Positions 27,406 to 36,334 of a stretch of DNA of 64,000 nucleotides are shown piece after piece. Source of the stretch: Palsa-661 sp035535015 (lineage in GTDB: Bacteria; Actinomycetota; Acidimicrobiia; Acidimicrobiales; UBA8190); the NCBI GenBank assembly GCA_035535015.1, contig DATLQU010000007.1, positions 1 through 64,000 of the forward strand, read 5' to 3'. A model generated the notes under the pieces. That model was not told where the DNA came from, ran no database searches, and saw only the letters and a program-made list of their open reading frames with translations. The position numbers and the translations under genes are program-made. The first letter of the stretch is position 1. Every line of letters begins with the position of its first letter.

Positions 27406-28434
27406 ATGCGGCTGAGCACCATGCTCGACTACTCCCGGGGCGTGAAGCAGTCCCTCGATGCCGTGGTCGAACTGGAACAGGCCGGGCTCGACATCGTCTG
27501 GGTGGCTGAAGCTTACGGCTACGACGGTCCCAGCCAGTTGGGCTACCTGGCGGCCCGGACCCAGACGATGGAGATCGGCTCGGCCATCCTGCCCATCTAC
27601 TCCCGGACACCGGCGCTGCTGGCCCAGACGGCCGCCGGCCTCGACGCCGTGAGCGAGGGACGCTTCATCCTCGGCCTGGGCGCGTCGGGACCCCAGGTCA
27701 TCGAGGGCTGGCACGGCGTGCCCTACACACAACCGCTCGAACGGACCCGCGAGATCATCGACATCTGCCGGCGGGTCTGGCGCCGGGAGGTGATCACCAA
27801 CGACGGCCTCTACCCCATTCCCCTCCCCGCCGGCCAGGGCACCGGCCTCGGGAAGCCGCTCAAGCTGATCACCCACCCGGTGCGCCCGGACATTCCGATC
27901 TGGATCGCCTCGATGGGTCCGAAGAACGTGGCCATGACGGCCGAAGTGGCCGACGGCTGGTTCCCCTTCCTCTTCATCCCCGAGAAGGCCCCGAAGGTGT
28001 GGGGTCCGGCCCTCGAGGCCGGTCGGGCCAAGCGCGCCGCCGGTCTCGGTCCGCTCGAGGTGGCGGCGGGAGGAATCGTGGCCATCGGTGACGGGCTCGA
28101 GCATCTGCGTGAGCTCGGTCGGGGGATGACGGCGCTCTACGTCGGCGGCATGGGGGCGCGGGGCCGGAACTTCTACAACACCCTGGTCCGGAACTACGGC
28201 TACGAGAAGGAAGCCGAATTGATCCAGGATCTCTACCTCGACGGCAAGAAGGAGGAGGCGGCCGCCGCCGTGCCCGCCGAGCTGCTCGAGGAGACCTCTC
28301 TGATCGGCCCGGCCGGGTACGTGAAGGAGCGGATCGCCGCCTACCGGGAGGCAGGGGTGACGGTGCTGAACGTCATGCCCATCGGGGCCGATCCCCTGGG
28401 GACGCTGCGGCAGCTGAGCGAGTGGGTCCGGTGA
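27406..28434 (+). CDS. LLM-class F420-dependent oxidoreductase
   Basis: A 342-residue luciferase-like enzyme with VVELEQAGLDIVWVAEAYGYD near residue 22, EIGSAILPIYSRTPALLAQTAAGLDAVSEGRFILGLGASGPQV, which includes the conserved GRFxLGLGxSG, and PIWIASMGPKNVAMTAEVADGWFPFLF. This layout is that of F420-dependent dehydrogenases such as those acting on hydroxymycolates or alcohols. A strong GGAG site at good distance precedes the ATG. It sits between an SDR and an MDR gene and overlaps the MDR start by 4 bases. Its substrate is unknown. Confidence 0.9.
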   Translation: MRLSTMLDYSRGVKQSLDAVVELEQAGLDIVWVAEAYGYDGPSQLGYLAARTQTMEIGSAILPIYSRTPALLAQTAAGLDAVSEGRFILGLGASGPQVIEGWHGVPYTQPLERTREIIDICRRVWRREVITNDGLYPIPLPAGQGTGLGKPLKLITHPVRPDIPIWIASMGPKNVAMTAEVADGWFPFLFIPEKAPKVWGPALEAGRAKRAAGLGPLEVAAGGIVAIGDGLEHLRELGRGMTALYVGGMGARGRNFYNTLVRNYGYEKEAELIQDLYLDGKKEEAAAAVPAELLEETSLIGPAGYVKERIAAYREAGVTVLNVMPIGADPLGTLRQLSEWVR

Positions 28435-29453
28435 CGGCCGTCACCGGTCGCAACCGACGGCTCGTCCTGGCGCAGCGGCCTTCGGGGATGGTCGACAACT
28501 CGACCGTCCGGCTCGAGGAGGTCGCCGCCCCCGAGCCCGGTCCGGACGAGGCCGTCGTCCGGGTCCGCTACCTGTCGATCGATCCCACCATCCGGACGTG
28601 GATGAACGACGCCCCGGGCTACCTGCCGGCCATCGCCATCGGTGACGTCGTGCGCGGCGGTGGCATCGGGGAGGTGGTGGCCAGCAGGAGCGACCGGTAC
28701 ACCGAGGGCGATCTGGTCTTCGGGATGACGGGATGGCAGGACTACGCCCTCATCGACGAGGGGGCGGGCGCCATGCAGGTCATCCCGGCCGGGATCGATC
28801 CTCTGGTGGCGCTGAGCGTCTTCGGTGTGACGGGCATGACGGCCTACTTCGGGCTGCTCGACGTGGGTCGCCTGGTCGAAGGCGACACCGTGGTGGTCTC
28901 GGGCGCCGCCGGCGCCACCGGATCGGTTGTCGGTCAGATCGCCCGGATCAAGGGTGCGGCGCGGGTCGTGGGCATCGCCGGCACCGAGGAGAAGTGCGCC
29001 TGGCTGACCGACGAGCTGGGCTTCGACGCGGCGGTGAACTACCGGACCGACAATGTCGGCGCCCGGTTGCGGGAACTCTGTCCGAAGGGGATCGACGTCT
29101 ACTTCGACAATGTCGGCGGGGAGATCCTCGATCTCTGTCTGGGCCAATTGGCGTTGCGGGGTCGGGTGGTGCTCTGCGGGGCCATCTCCACCTACAACGA
29201 GGAGGGGCCGGTGAAGGGACCGGGGAACTACCGGAACCTGATCGTGGTCAGGGCCCGGATGGAGGGATTCCTGATCCTCGACTATCTCGATCGCTTCCCC
29301 GAGGCCCAGGCGGCCATGTTCGGATGGGTGGCCGACGGGAGGATGAAGCACTCCGAGCACGTGGTCGAGGGCCTCGAGAATGCCACCGACGCACTGAACC
29401 TGCTTTTCACCGGAGGGAACACCGGCAAGGTGATTGTGAAGGTGGACCAGTGA
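28431..29453 (+). CDS. NADP-dependent enone/alkenal reductase (MDR, leukotriene-B4-dehydrogenase type)
   Basis: A 340-residue zinc-free MDR. Key blocks: YLSIDPTIRTWMNDAPGYLP near residue 45, VSGAAGATGSVVGQIARIKGA (NADPH loop), GTEEKCAWLTDELGFDAAVNYR, and DVYFDNVGGEILDLCL, the family signature. Such enzymes reduce the double bond of alpha,beta-unsaturated ketones or aldehydes. The GTG at 28431 overlaps the LLM stop as GTGA, so the start is set there and not at the GTG at 28422. It ends the SDR-LLM-MDR run. Confidence 0.9.
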   Translation: MTAVTGRNRRLVLAQRPSGMVDNSTVRLEEVAAPEPGPDEAVVRVRYLSIDPTIRTWMNDAPGYLPAIAIGDVVRGGGIGEVVASRSDRYTEGDLVFGMTGWQDYALIDEGAGAMQVIPAGIDPLVALSVFGVTGMTAYFGLLDVGRLVEGDTVVVSGAAGATGSVVGQIARIKGAARVVGIAGTEEKCAWLTDELGFDAAVNYRTDNVGARLRELCPKGIDVYFDNVGGEILDLCLGQLALRGRVVLCGAISTYNEEGPVKGPGNYRNLIVVRARMEGFLILDYLDRFPEAQAAMFGWVADGRMKHSEHVVEGLENATDALNLLFTGGNTGKVIVKVDQ

Positions 29454-29535
29454 AGGTGCCCTGACCCGGCGTCGGCTGGGACCGGACGCGGGAGCACCTC
29501 ATTTCGCACTCGTCGTAGGTCAGGAGACAAACCGA

Positions 29536-30366
29536 GTGAGCTTCAACCAGTACGAACCCTACGGAACCGTGGTGGGTACCTCGGTGAGGGTCGCGACCTG
29601 GAACGTGTGGGGACGCTTCGGCGGATGGCAGGAGCGCCAGGCGGGCATCGAGGACGCCTTGGCCGCGGCGGCACCTGACGTCGTCTGTCTGGTGGAGTCT
29701 TGGTCGGCGGCCGAGGCGACGCAGCCAGATCTGATCGCCCGGCGGCTCGGCTTCGACCACAGCCTCTTTGTCGGTGACTGGGCTCAGGAGGACTGGGTTT
29801 CGGGGATCGGCGTCGCATCGCGCTGGCCGGTCAGCTCCCACGAGCGCCGGCCGCTGCGCGCCGAGAACGGGGCGGGTGAGGGAGAAGTCCTTTTTGCGTG
29901 CCTCGAGGGCGACCGCGGTCCCATCCAGTTGTTCGTGGTGATGCTCGACTATCCGCTCGACGCGAGCGCCGTGCGACAGGCTCAGGTGCGCCAGCTGGCC
30001 GGGTTCATCCTGGAGTCGACCCAACGGCGCCATCCCGTGATTGTGTGCGGGGATTTCAACGCCGGGGCCGACTCGGACGAGATCCGCATGTTGACCGGCC
30101 GGACCACGACCGCCGCCCCCGGTCTGGTGTTCTACGACGCCTGGGAACTGGCGGGCGACGGGACGCCCGGCTACACCTGGTCGAACGGCAATCCTCTTGC
30201 CGCTGTGGCCATGTATCCCGACCGCCGATTTGATTACGTTCTCTCGGCCTGGCCGCGCCTCGGGGCGGTGGGCCACCCCCTCCACTGCGAGCTGCTCGGC
30301 GTCGTGCCGGCTGACCGGCCGCAGCTCTCCGACCACTACGGCGTGCTGGCGGACCTGCGCTATTAG
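29536..30366 (+). CDS. Endonuclease/exonuclease/phosphatase (EEP) family protein
   Basis: A 276-residue protein of the DNase I/inositol-phosphatase fold. Active-site features: VATWNVWGRFG near residue 20, VVCLVESWSA (metal-binding Glu), HPVIVCGDFNAGADSDE (Asp-x-Asn), RRFDYVLSAW and LSDHYGVLADLRY with the final Asp-His pair. All catalytic residues are present. No signal peptide is seen, so it is cytoplasmic. The start is a GTG 82 bases after the MDR gene. Substrate (nucleic acid, phosphoinositide or sphingomyelin-type) cannot be told from sequence. Confidence 0.87.
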   Translation: MSFNQYEPYGTVVGTSVRVATWNVWGRFGGWQERQAGIEDALAAAAPDVVCLVESWSAAEATQPDLIARRLGFDHSLFVGDWAQEDWVSGIGVASRWPVSSHERRPLRAENGAGEGEVLFACLEGDRGPIQLFVVMLDYPLDASAVRQAQVRQLAGFILESTQRRHPVIVCGDFNAGADSDEIRMLTGRTTTAAPGLVFYDAWELAGDGTPGYTWSNGNPLAAVAMYPDRRFDYVLSAWPRLGAVGHPLHCELLGVVPADRPQLSDHYGVLADLRY

Positions 30367-30405
30367 TCGGGGCACCAACCGGGGCCAGCGCGGCGTGATG
30401 CGCCA

Positions 30406-31116
30406 CTAATCGAACCAGTCCCACCTCCACGGGGTGACCGTCTCAACGGGGCCGGCATGAATGACGGCGCCGGCCCCGGGGCGCCCGTGTCCGACGAGCT
30501 CGTCGAGAGAGGCCGAGACGTCGAGAGGATCGGTGTCCAAGAAGCAGACCGTCACTCGGTGCCGGCCCGGACGCCAGACGCCACGCCGTTCGGTATCGGA
30601 GACGAAGCTCCACACCCCTGCCACCCCGGGACAGCCGAGCAAGACGTCGGCGTCGACCGATCCGGCGCCGGCCGATTCGGGAGTCCGCGCCTCCACCACG
30701 AAGTAGGCCCCGCGGTTGGGCCGGTAAGGCACGGCCTCGGCCGAGATCATCACGCGGGGTGCGGCGGCCACCGTATCGACGTCGAACGGTCCCGACAGAA
30801 GGGCGCGGCGGTGCTGATGGAACCGGCCGACGGCTCGAAGCTGGCCGCCGAGGGCCTGGAACTGCTCGAGCGTCTCCTCCACGGGTTCGGCCATCAGATA
30901 GAGGGTGACGTAGTGGACGGCCCCGAGCAGCGGCCCATCCACCACCCGGGCGGCGCGACAGGCGGGCGTGGACACCCATCGTTGGCCGAAGGCCATCCCC
31001 GGCAGCGGGTACTGCTCGGGCATGTGGTCGAGCTGGTGCCACTCGTTGTAGGAGCGGTGCTCCGACGGGTCGGTGATCTCGGTGAAGGAGAAGAACCCCA
31101 CCTTCACCTTGTTCAT
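30406..31116 (-). CDS. Uncharacterised protein, translationally coupled to fdh
   Basis: A 236-residue protein I do not recognise beyond a loose fit to EthD-like ferredoxin-fold proteins: KVGFFSFTEITDPSEHRSYNEWHQLDHMPEQY resembles the xNEWHxxDHMPE motif of that group, and VHYVTLYLMAEP and VWSFVSDTERRGVWRPGRHRVTVCFLD could be the beta strands of a tandem dimeric alpha-beta barrel. Its ATG overlaps the stop of the formate dehydrogenase gene (ATGA), so it is translated with it, and a role in formate or formaldehyde handling is inferred from that alone. Two His-rich motifs (NEWHQLDHMPEQ and GRFHQHRRA) could bind metal. Confidence 0.55.
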   Translation of the reverse strand: MNKVKVGFFSFTEITDPSEHRSYNEWHQLDHMPEQYPLPGMAFGQRWVSTPACRAARVVDGPLLGAVHYVTLYLMAEPVEETLEQFQALGGQLRAVGRFHQHRRALLSGPFDVDTVAAAPRVMISAEAVPYRPNRGAYFVVEARTPESAGAGSVDADVLLGCPGVAGVWSFVSDTERRGVWRPGRHRVTVCFLDTDPLDVSASLDELVGHGRPGAGAVIHAGPVETVTPWRWDWFD

Positions 31117-32312
31117 GTTGTGAAGCGCGCCGCGTCCTCGGAGCCACCGGTGGCGTCGCCCTCGCTGTAGGAGTGCGCCCCCGCCCCCGCCAGCCGGCCT
31201 CCGGCCACGATGAGGTACTCGTCGCGGATGGGACGGTCCTCGAACCAGCACTCGAGGATCTCCCGGGTCCCCGCCGCGTAGCGGGCCTGAGCCGAGAGCG
31301 ACGATCCCGAGATGTGGGGGGTCATGCCGTGATGGGGCATGGTCCGCCACGGGTGGTCGTTCGGTGCCGGCTGGGGGAACCAGACGTCTCCGGCGTAGCC
31401 GGCCAGTTGCCCGCTCTCGAGAGCCCGGACGATGGCGTCGCGGTCGCAGATCTTTCCCCGGGCGGTGTTGACCAGGTAGGCGCCCCGCTTCATGGTGCCG
31501 ATCAGGGCGTCGTCGAAAAGGCCCTCTGTCTCGGGGTGAAGCGGGGCGTTGATGGTGACCACGTCGCACACCGGGACCATGGAGGCAGCCGTCGGATGGA
31601 AGGTCAGGCCCAGCTCCTCCTCGACCGACTCGGGTAGGCGGTGACGGTCGGTGTAGTGGAGCTTCATGTCGAACGGCTTCAGCCGGCGCAGGACGGCGGA
31701 ACCGATCCGGCCGGCGGCCACCGTGCCCACCGTCATGCCTTCGACGTCATAGGAGCGGGCCACGCAGTCGGCGATGTTCCAACCGCCCCGGGTCACCCAG
31801 CCGTACGAGGGGAGATAATTGCGGACCAGGGACAGGATCATCATGACCACATGCTCGGCCACGCTGATGCTGTTGCAGTAGGTGACCTCGGCCACGGTGA
31901 TGCCCTTGTCGATGGCGGCCTGGAGGTCGACGTGGTCCGATCCGACGCCGGCCGTGATGGCCAGCTTGAGCTTGGGCGCCCGGCTGATCCGTTCGGCTGT
32001 CAGGTAGGCGGGCCAGAAGGGCTGGGAGATCACGATGTCGGCGTCGGCCAGCTCGCGGTCGAAGACGGAATCGGCGCCGTCCTTGTCGTCGGTGACGATG
32101 AGGGTGTGGCCGGCGTCCTCGAGATAGCGCCGCAGACCGAGCTCGCCCGAGACACTGCCGAGCAGAGCGCCGGGGACGAAGTCGATGTCGTGTGGTGTCG
32201 GCAGGGTCTGTCCGTCCGGGTACGTGTCCAGGGCGGGAATGCCGTCACGGGGATAGGTCTCGGGGTACCCGTCGACGGGGTCCTGGTAAAGAACACAGAC
32301 GATCTTGGCCAT
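31113..32312 (-). CDS. fdh: NAD-dependent formate dehydrogenase
   Basis: A 399-residue D-2-hydroxyacid-dehydrogenase-type enzyme that oxidises formate to CO2 with NAD+. It follows Pseudomonas sp. 101 Fdh almost end to end: MAKIVCVLYQDPVDGY, SGELGLRRYLEDAGH, TYCNSISVAEHVVM (Asn for formate), TVAAGRIGSAVLRRL (cofactor loop), HYTDRHRLPES (Asp selecting NAD+), NTARGK (Arg), GYAGDVWFPQPAPNDHPWR (Gln) and MTPHISGSS (His). The ATG at 32312 follows GAGGAG; the frame beyond is shadow. It lies 75 bases downstream of mscR, and its stop overlaps the next gene, so formaldehyde oxidation to CO2 is encoded as one unit. Confidence 0.95.
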   Translation of the reverse strand: MAKIVCVLYQDPVDGYPETYPRDGIPALDTYPDGQTLPTPHDIDFVPGALLGSVSGELGLRRYLEDAGHTLIVTDDKDGADSVFDRELADADIVISQPFWPAYLTAERISRAPKLKLAITAGVGSDHVDLQAAIDKGITVAEVTYCNSISVAEHVVMMILSLVRNYLPSYGWVTRGGWNIADCVARSYDVEGMTVGTVAAGRIGSAVLRRLKPFDMKLHYTDRHRLPESVEEELGLTFHPTAASMVPVCDVVTINAPLHPETEGLFDDALIGTMKRGAYLVNTARGKICDRDAIVRALESGQLAGYAGDVWFPQPAPNDHPWRTMPHHGMTPHISGSSLSAQARYAAGTREILECWFEDRPIRDEYLIVAGGRLAGAGAHSYSEGDATGGSEDAARFTT

Positions 32313-32387
32313 CATCGCTCCTCTTCGTAGTGCGACCACATCGAGCCGCTCGGGTGACGCATGGATGTATGGGCGGCTCCGGACCCG

Positions 32388-33479
32388 TCAGGTGCCGAGG
32401 ACGACGACGGAACGGAGAACCTCACCGCGTTCCATCCGGTGGAAGGCCTCCTCCACGCCGTCGAGGGGGATCGTCTCCGAGACGAAGCGGTCGAGGTCGA
32501 GGCGGCCTTGGAGATAGAGCTCGACCAGCATGGGGAAGTCCCGCGAGGGCAGGCAGTCGCCGTACCAGCTGGGCTTCAGCTGTCCGCCGTGGCCGAAGAA
32601 CTCGATCATGGGCATGTCGATGCGCATCTCCGGCGTCGGCACCCCCACCTGGACGAGAGTACCGGCCAGGTCCCGGGCATCGAAGGCCTGCTGCATGACG
32701 GTGGCATTGCCCACCGCTTCGATGCAGACATCGGCCCCGAAGCCTCCTGTCAGGGCCCGGATCCTCTCCACCGGATCGCCGTCGGAGGCGACGACCACGT
32801 CGGTGGCACCGAACTGGCTGGCCAGCTCGAGTTTCCGGGGATCGAGATCGACGGCGATGATCTTGGCTGCGCCGGCCAGCCGGGCCCCGGCCACCGCCGC
32901 GCACCCCACTCCCCCGCAGCCGAAGACGGCCACGCTGTCGCCCTGACCCACCTCGCCGGTGAACATGGCCGCCCCCAGACCGGCCATCACGCCGCAGCCG
33001 AGGAGCCCGACCGCCTCGGGGCGAGCCCGACGGTCGACCTTCGTGCACTGGCCGGCGGCCACCAGGGTCTTCTCGGCGAAGGCACCGATGCCGAGAGCGG
33101 GGGACAGCGCCGTCCCGTCGGTCAGAGTCATCTTCTGCGTGGCGTTGAGGGTGGCGAAGCAGTACCAGGGCCGCCCCCGTCGACAGGCGCGGCACTCCCC
33201 GCAGACAGCCCGCCAGTTGAGGACCACGAAGTCGCCCGGCGCCACCGAGGTCACGCCGGCCCCCACGGCTTCCACCACACCGGCCGCCTCGTGGCCCAGG
33301 AGAAAGGGGAAGTCGTCGTTGATGCCTCCCTCGCGGTAGTGGAGGTCGGTATGGCAGACACCACAGGCCCGGACGCCGACCAGGGCCTCTCCGGGACCGG
33401 GGTCGGGGACGAGAACGGTCTCCAGGGTGACCGGAGTACCCTTGGCTCGGGCGACGACGCCGCGTACTTGGTGTCCCAT
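32388..33479 (-). CDS. mscR: S-(hydroxymethyl)mycothiol dehydrogenase (formaldehyde dehydrogenase)
   Basis: A 363-residue zinc alcohol dehydrogenase that oxidises the formaldehyde-mycothiol adduct to S-formylmycothiol. It has ACGVCHTDLHYREGGIND (catalytic Cys), FPFLLGHEAAG (zinc His), the four-Cys structural site CGECRACRRGRPWYC, FGCGGVGCAAVAGARLAGA (NAD loop), and the MscR-specific WYGDCLP and LNATQKMTLTDGT. The ATG at 33479 is preceded by GAGGAGG and is used instead of the TTG at 33485. Its downstream partner is fdh. A separate S-formylmycothiol hydrolase gene, usually next to mscR in mycobacteria, is not here. Confidence 0.94.
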   Translation of the reverse strand: MGHQVRGVVARAKGTPVTLETVLVPDPGPGEALVGVRACGVCHTDLHYREGGINDDFPFLLGHEAAGVVEAVGAGVTSVAPGDFVVLNWRAVCGECRACRRGRPWYCFATLNATQKMTLTDGTALSPALGIGAFAEKTLVAAGQCTKVDRRARPEAVGLLGCGVMAGLGAAMFTGEVGQGDSVAVFGCGGVGCAAVAGARLAGAAKIIAVDLDPRKLELASQFGATDVVVASDGDPVERIRALTGGFGADVCIEAVGNATVMQQAFDARDLAGTLVQVGVPTPEMRIDMPMIEFFGHGGQLKPSWYGDCLPSRDFPMLVELYLQGRLDLDRFVSETIPLDGVEEAFHRMERGEVLRSVVVLGT

Positions 33480-33682
33480 CGCCAATGCCTCCTCGGTCTG
33501 CGCGTCTCATCCCTCGCTGCGGGGCAACCTACAGCGCCCCGCCTACTCGGCGACGACGTTCCGGAAATTCCGGGGGCCGCAGCGCCCATCACAAAGCCCG
33601 GCTGCTCACCGGCGATGCGCCTGCAGGGAAAGAGGCGGTCAGCGAACCGTTCGGTGGGGCCGGTCCCGTCTGCTGAGGCCGG

Positions 33683-34539
33683 TCACCGTCCGGCGCTGGG
33701 GGTGACAGGAGAACCGGACGGTGAACCGAGAGACTGCCCCCGGTAACCCCGGGCCGGCATCGTCACCAGCTGGTAGACGCCGTTTTCGTCGGGTGACAGG
33801 ACACCGGGGATGTAGTGGGACGACGAGATGCCGCGCTGCACAGATTCGCAGGCAGCCCAGTCCTGACGGTTGGTGATGTCCCAGAAGTCGACGGCGTACG
33901 ACGGATCGAAGCCCGCTCCGTCGAGATCCTCAGGAGCAAAGGCCCAGCTGCACTGGATGCGGGTCCGGTCGGGAGCGAGGGGGGTGAGGATGTGGGTCAT
34001 CACGTAGTCGGGGTACCGGCGGTATCCGACGCGTCGACGAAGAGCAGGCCGTGCCACTCTTCGGTCGGCAGTTCGACAAGACCGTGGTCGGCGGCGACGA
34101 AGCCATCGCAAGCGTCGAATCCCGGCGCCCCCCGCAGCGTGCCGTCGAGTTGGTACGACCACGAATGGTAGGGGCAGACGACGATGTGGAGGTTGCGCGA
34201 CTCGCCACACGGCAGCAGCTCGTGGCCACGGTGGCGACAGTAGTTGGCGAAGCCTCGGACGACGCCGTCGGGGGCGCGCACGAGGAACACCCCGGCGAGC
34301 CCCACCGACTCGGCGCGCTGGTCGCCGGGGGCGGCAACGTCCTCGCTCCGACCGACACACATCCAGCCCCCCTGGAGGAAGTGCCGCTGTTCCCGGGCGA
34401 AGACGGCGTCGTCGACATACGCCTCCCGGGGCAGCATTCGACTGTCGCCGAATGGTCGGAGCGAGGCGCCCAGCGCCGCCGGGTCAATCGGGGCCGGATC
34501 CTGCCCGGTTTGACTGACCATCCAAGGGAAATTAGGCAT
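33683..34539 (-). pseudogene. Rieske ring-hydroxylating oxygenase alpha subunit, catalytic domain deleted
   Basis: The N-terminal frame (to about 34000) has a full Rieske domain: CRHRGHELLPCGESRNLHIVVCPYHSWSY binds the 2Fe-2S cluster. It continues to HGLLFVDASD and then loses register. In the next frame the homology resumes at YPDYVMTHILTPLAPDRTRIQCSWAF and runs to VDFWDITNRQDWAACESVQRG, the C-terminal end of the same family. The missing piece, roughly 130 residues, is the part that holds the mononuclear iron site (NWKxxxENYxECYHC). The junction is around 34015-34035. The protein cannot oxygenate anything, so this is a pseudogene or an assembly deletion. Confidence 0.8.
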
Positions 34540-34580
34540 GTCTGGATCTCGCGTCCACCGACAGAGCGACAGACTCTGAC

Positions 34581-36104
34581 ATGGCTTCACGTCCGAGGAT
34601 GATCGCCGCGGTCATCGGGGGTCAGCCGAGCCGAGCCCGGCACCGGCACCGGCACCGGCACCGGCACCGGCACCGGCACCGGCACCGGCGACGATTCGGG
34701 CTGGCCCTGGTGGTCGTGGTGGCCGGGTGCGCAACTTCCCACCGCGCCCCGCCGGCCCCGATCCCGTCGTCGGCGCCATCGACCTCGACCACCAGCGCCT
34801 CGACCACCACCGGTGTCCCGGCCGCCGTCACGTCGTGGACGACCTACGGCGGCAACTTCCGCCGGACGGCGCTGGCCGACGCATTTCCTCCTGTCACCAA
34901 GGCTCCGGCCTCCGTGTGGACGTCACCGTCTCTCGACGGCGCCGTCTACGGCGAGCCGCTCATCTTCGACGGCCAGGTCCTGGTGGCCACCGAGAACGAC
35001 ACCGTCTACGACCTGTCGGCCGCCACCGGAAAGGTGCAGTGGTCGGACCATCTGGCCACCCCGGCCGCTGCCGGCGCCCTCCCCTGCGGGAACATCGGTC
35101 CCACCGTCGGGATCACCTCGACCATGGTCATCGATCCCGCCCGGGCCATGGTCTACGCCTCGGCGGAGACCGAGAGCGACGGAGCCGTCGGCCATCGGTT
35201 GTTCGGCATCGACCTGACAACGCACCAGGTGGTCTGGAGCCGAAGCGTCGACCAACCGGGGTGGACGACGGCCGACTATCTCCAGCGTATCGCCCTGGGC
35301 CTGTCCGACGGGCACCTCCTGGTGGGGTTCGGCGGCAACGAGGGCGACTGCGGCCGGTACAACGGCTGGCTGGTGGCCGTGCCCGAGACCGGGACCGGGG
35401 CCCTGCTCGCCTACAGAGTCCCCACCGTTCGGGAAGGGGCCATCTGGGCCCCGGCCGGGGTGACGGTGGACCAGACGGGAGACATCTTCGTGGCCACGGG
35501 GAACGGCGGCGCCGGCCCCGGTCAGCGCTTCGATCACGGAGACGCCGTGATCAAGCTCTCCCCCGCCCTGACCGAGCTTTCGTACTTCGCACCCTCCAAC
35601 TGGGCCCAGGACAACGTCGACGACGGTGACCTGGGATCGACCTCTCCCGTCCTGTTGGACAACGGCCAGGTGTTCGTGGTCGGGAAGGAGATCACGGCCT
35701 ATCTGCTCGACGGCACTGCTCTCGGGGGGATCGGTGGTGAGCTGACGTCGCTCGCCGTCTGCGGGTCCCTCGGGGGCAGCGCCTATCAGTCGCCGGACGT
35801 CTACGTCGTCTGTCCCGACGCCGGCAAGATAGCGCAGGTGAAGACCGGTCCCGGCAACGCCCTGGCGCGGGGATGGACGTGGACGTCACCCACGGGGGGA
35901 GCGAGTTCCCCGACCATCGCCGGCGGCGTGGTCTGGAGCATCGACCTGTCGGCGTCGAAGCTCTACGGCATCAACGAGTCGACCGGCACCACCTTCTTCT
36001 CGCTCGCCCTCGATGTCGGCCGACCCGAGCACTTCGCCGCCCCCAGCGCGGCGGGGGGGATGATCGTGGTGGCCGGATCAACGGCCGTCGAGGCGTTTCG
36101 CTGA
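34581..36104 (+). CDS. PQQ-like beta-propeller lipoprotein
   Basis: A 507-residue secreted protein. After an Arg/His-rich n-region comes a hydrophobic stretch (FGLALVVVVAGC) ending in a lipobox with the lipidated Cys, then a Ser/Thr/Pro linker. The rest is an eight-bladed-type propeller: repeats open with WTTYGGNFRRTALAD, EPLIFDGQVLVATENDTVYDLSAATGKVQWSDH, GITSTMVIDPARAMVYASAETE, and GDIFVATGNG, each with the A-x-D/N-G/A-x-x-x-W pattern. It should be anchored outside the membrane. The n-region contains the eight HR repeats encoded by a hexanucleotide array. The ATG at 34581 or 34599 could be the start; neither has a clear ribosome binding site. Confidence 0.8.
   Translation: MASRPRMIAAVIGGQPSRARHRHRHRHRHRHRHRHRRRFGLALVVVVAGCATSHRAPPAPIPSSAPSTSTTSASTTTGVPAAVTSWTTYGGNFRRTALADAFPPVTKAPASVWTSPSLDGAVYGEPLIFDGQVLVATENDTVYDLSAATGKVQWSDHLATPAAAGALPCGNIGPTVGITSTMVIDPARAMVYASAETESDGAVGHRLFGIDLTTHQVVWSRSVDQPGWTTADYLQRIALGLSDGHLLVGFGGNEGDCGRYNGWLVAVPETGTGALLAYRVPTVREGAIWAPAGVTVDQTGDIFVATGNGGAGPGQRFDHGDAVIKLSPALTELSYFAPSNWAQDNVDDGDLGSTSPVLLDNGQVFVVGKEITAYLLDGTALGGIGGELTSLAVCGSLGGSAYQSPDVYVVCPDAGKIAQVKTGPGNALARGWTWTSPTGGASSPTIAGGVVWSIDLSASKLYGINESTGTTFFSLALDVGRPEHFAAPSAAGGMIVVAGSTAVEAFR
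34639..34688 (+). repeat. CACCGG hexanucleotide array (8 units) in the lipoprotein leader
   Basis: Eight perfect CACCGG units (34641-34688) encode eight His-Arg pairs before the hydrophobic core. Because the unit is 6 bases, changes in copy number keep the frame and only alter the length of the charged n-region. Confidence 0.9.
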
Positions 36105-36334
36105 GTTGTTCCCGGCCCATCGGGCCTCGGCACCCCGTGTGCGCCACGCTGCGTGGACCGCACCGCCCTGCCGCGTTGTGCTGAAAGGTCAGTCCACCTG
36201 CGCATTCGACGGTCCCGTGGCGTCGGCGCGGGGAAGTTACCAGTCGGTACCCGTTCGTCCGTCGGAAAGCGCATACTGCAAGTGGCACGACAGATCGGAA
36301 TGCCTTCTATCCCCCCGGAGAAGGGAGCTCGACG

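Noticed and set aside
32361..33746. 461-codon plus-strand frame over mscR
   Set aside because: It is antisense to mscR, which has all its zinc and NAD residues; the long frame follows from codon bias.
34641..34688. His-rich stretch as a metal-binding tag
   Set aside because: The eight His-Arg pairs lie in the n-region of a signal peptide and are a by-product of the hexanucleotide repeat.
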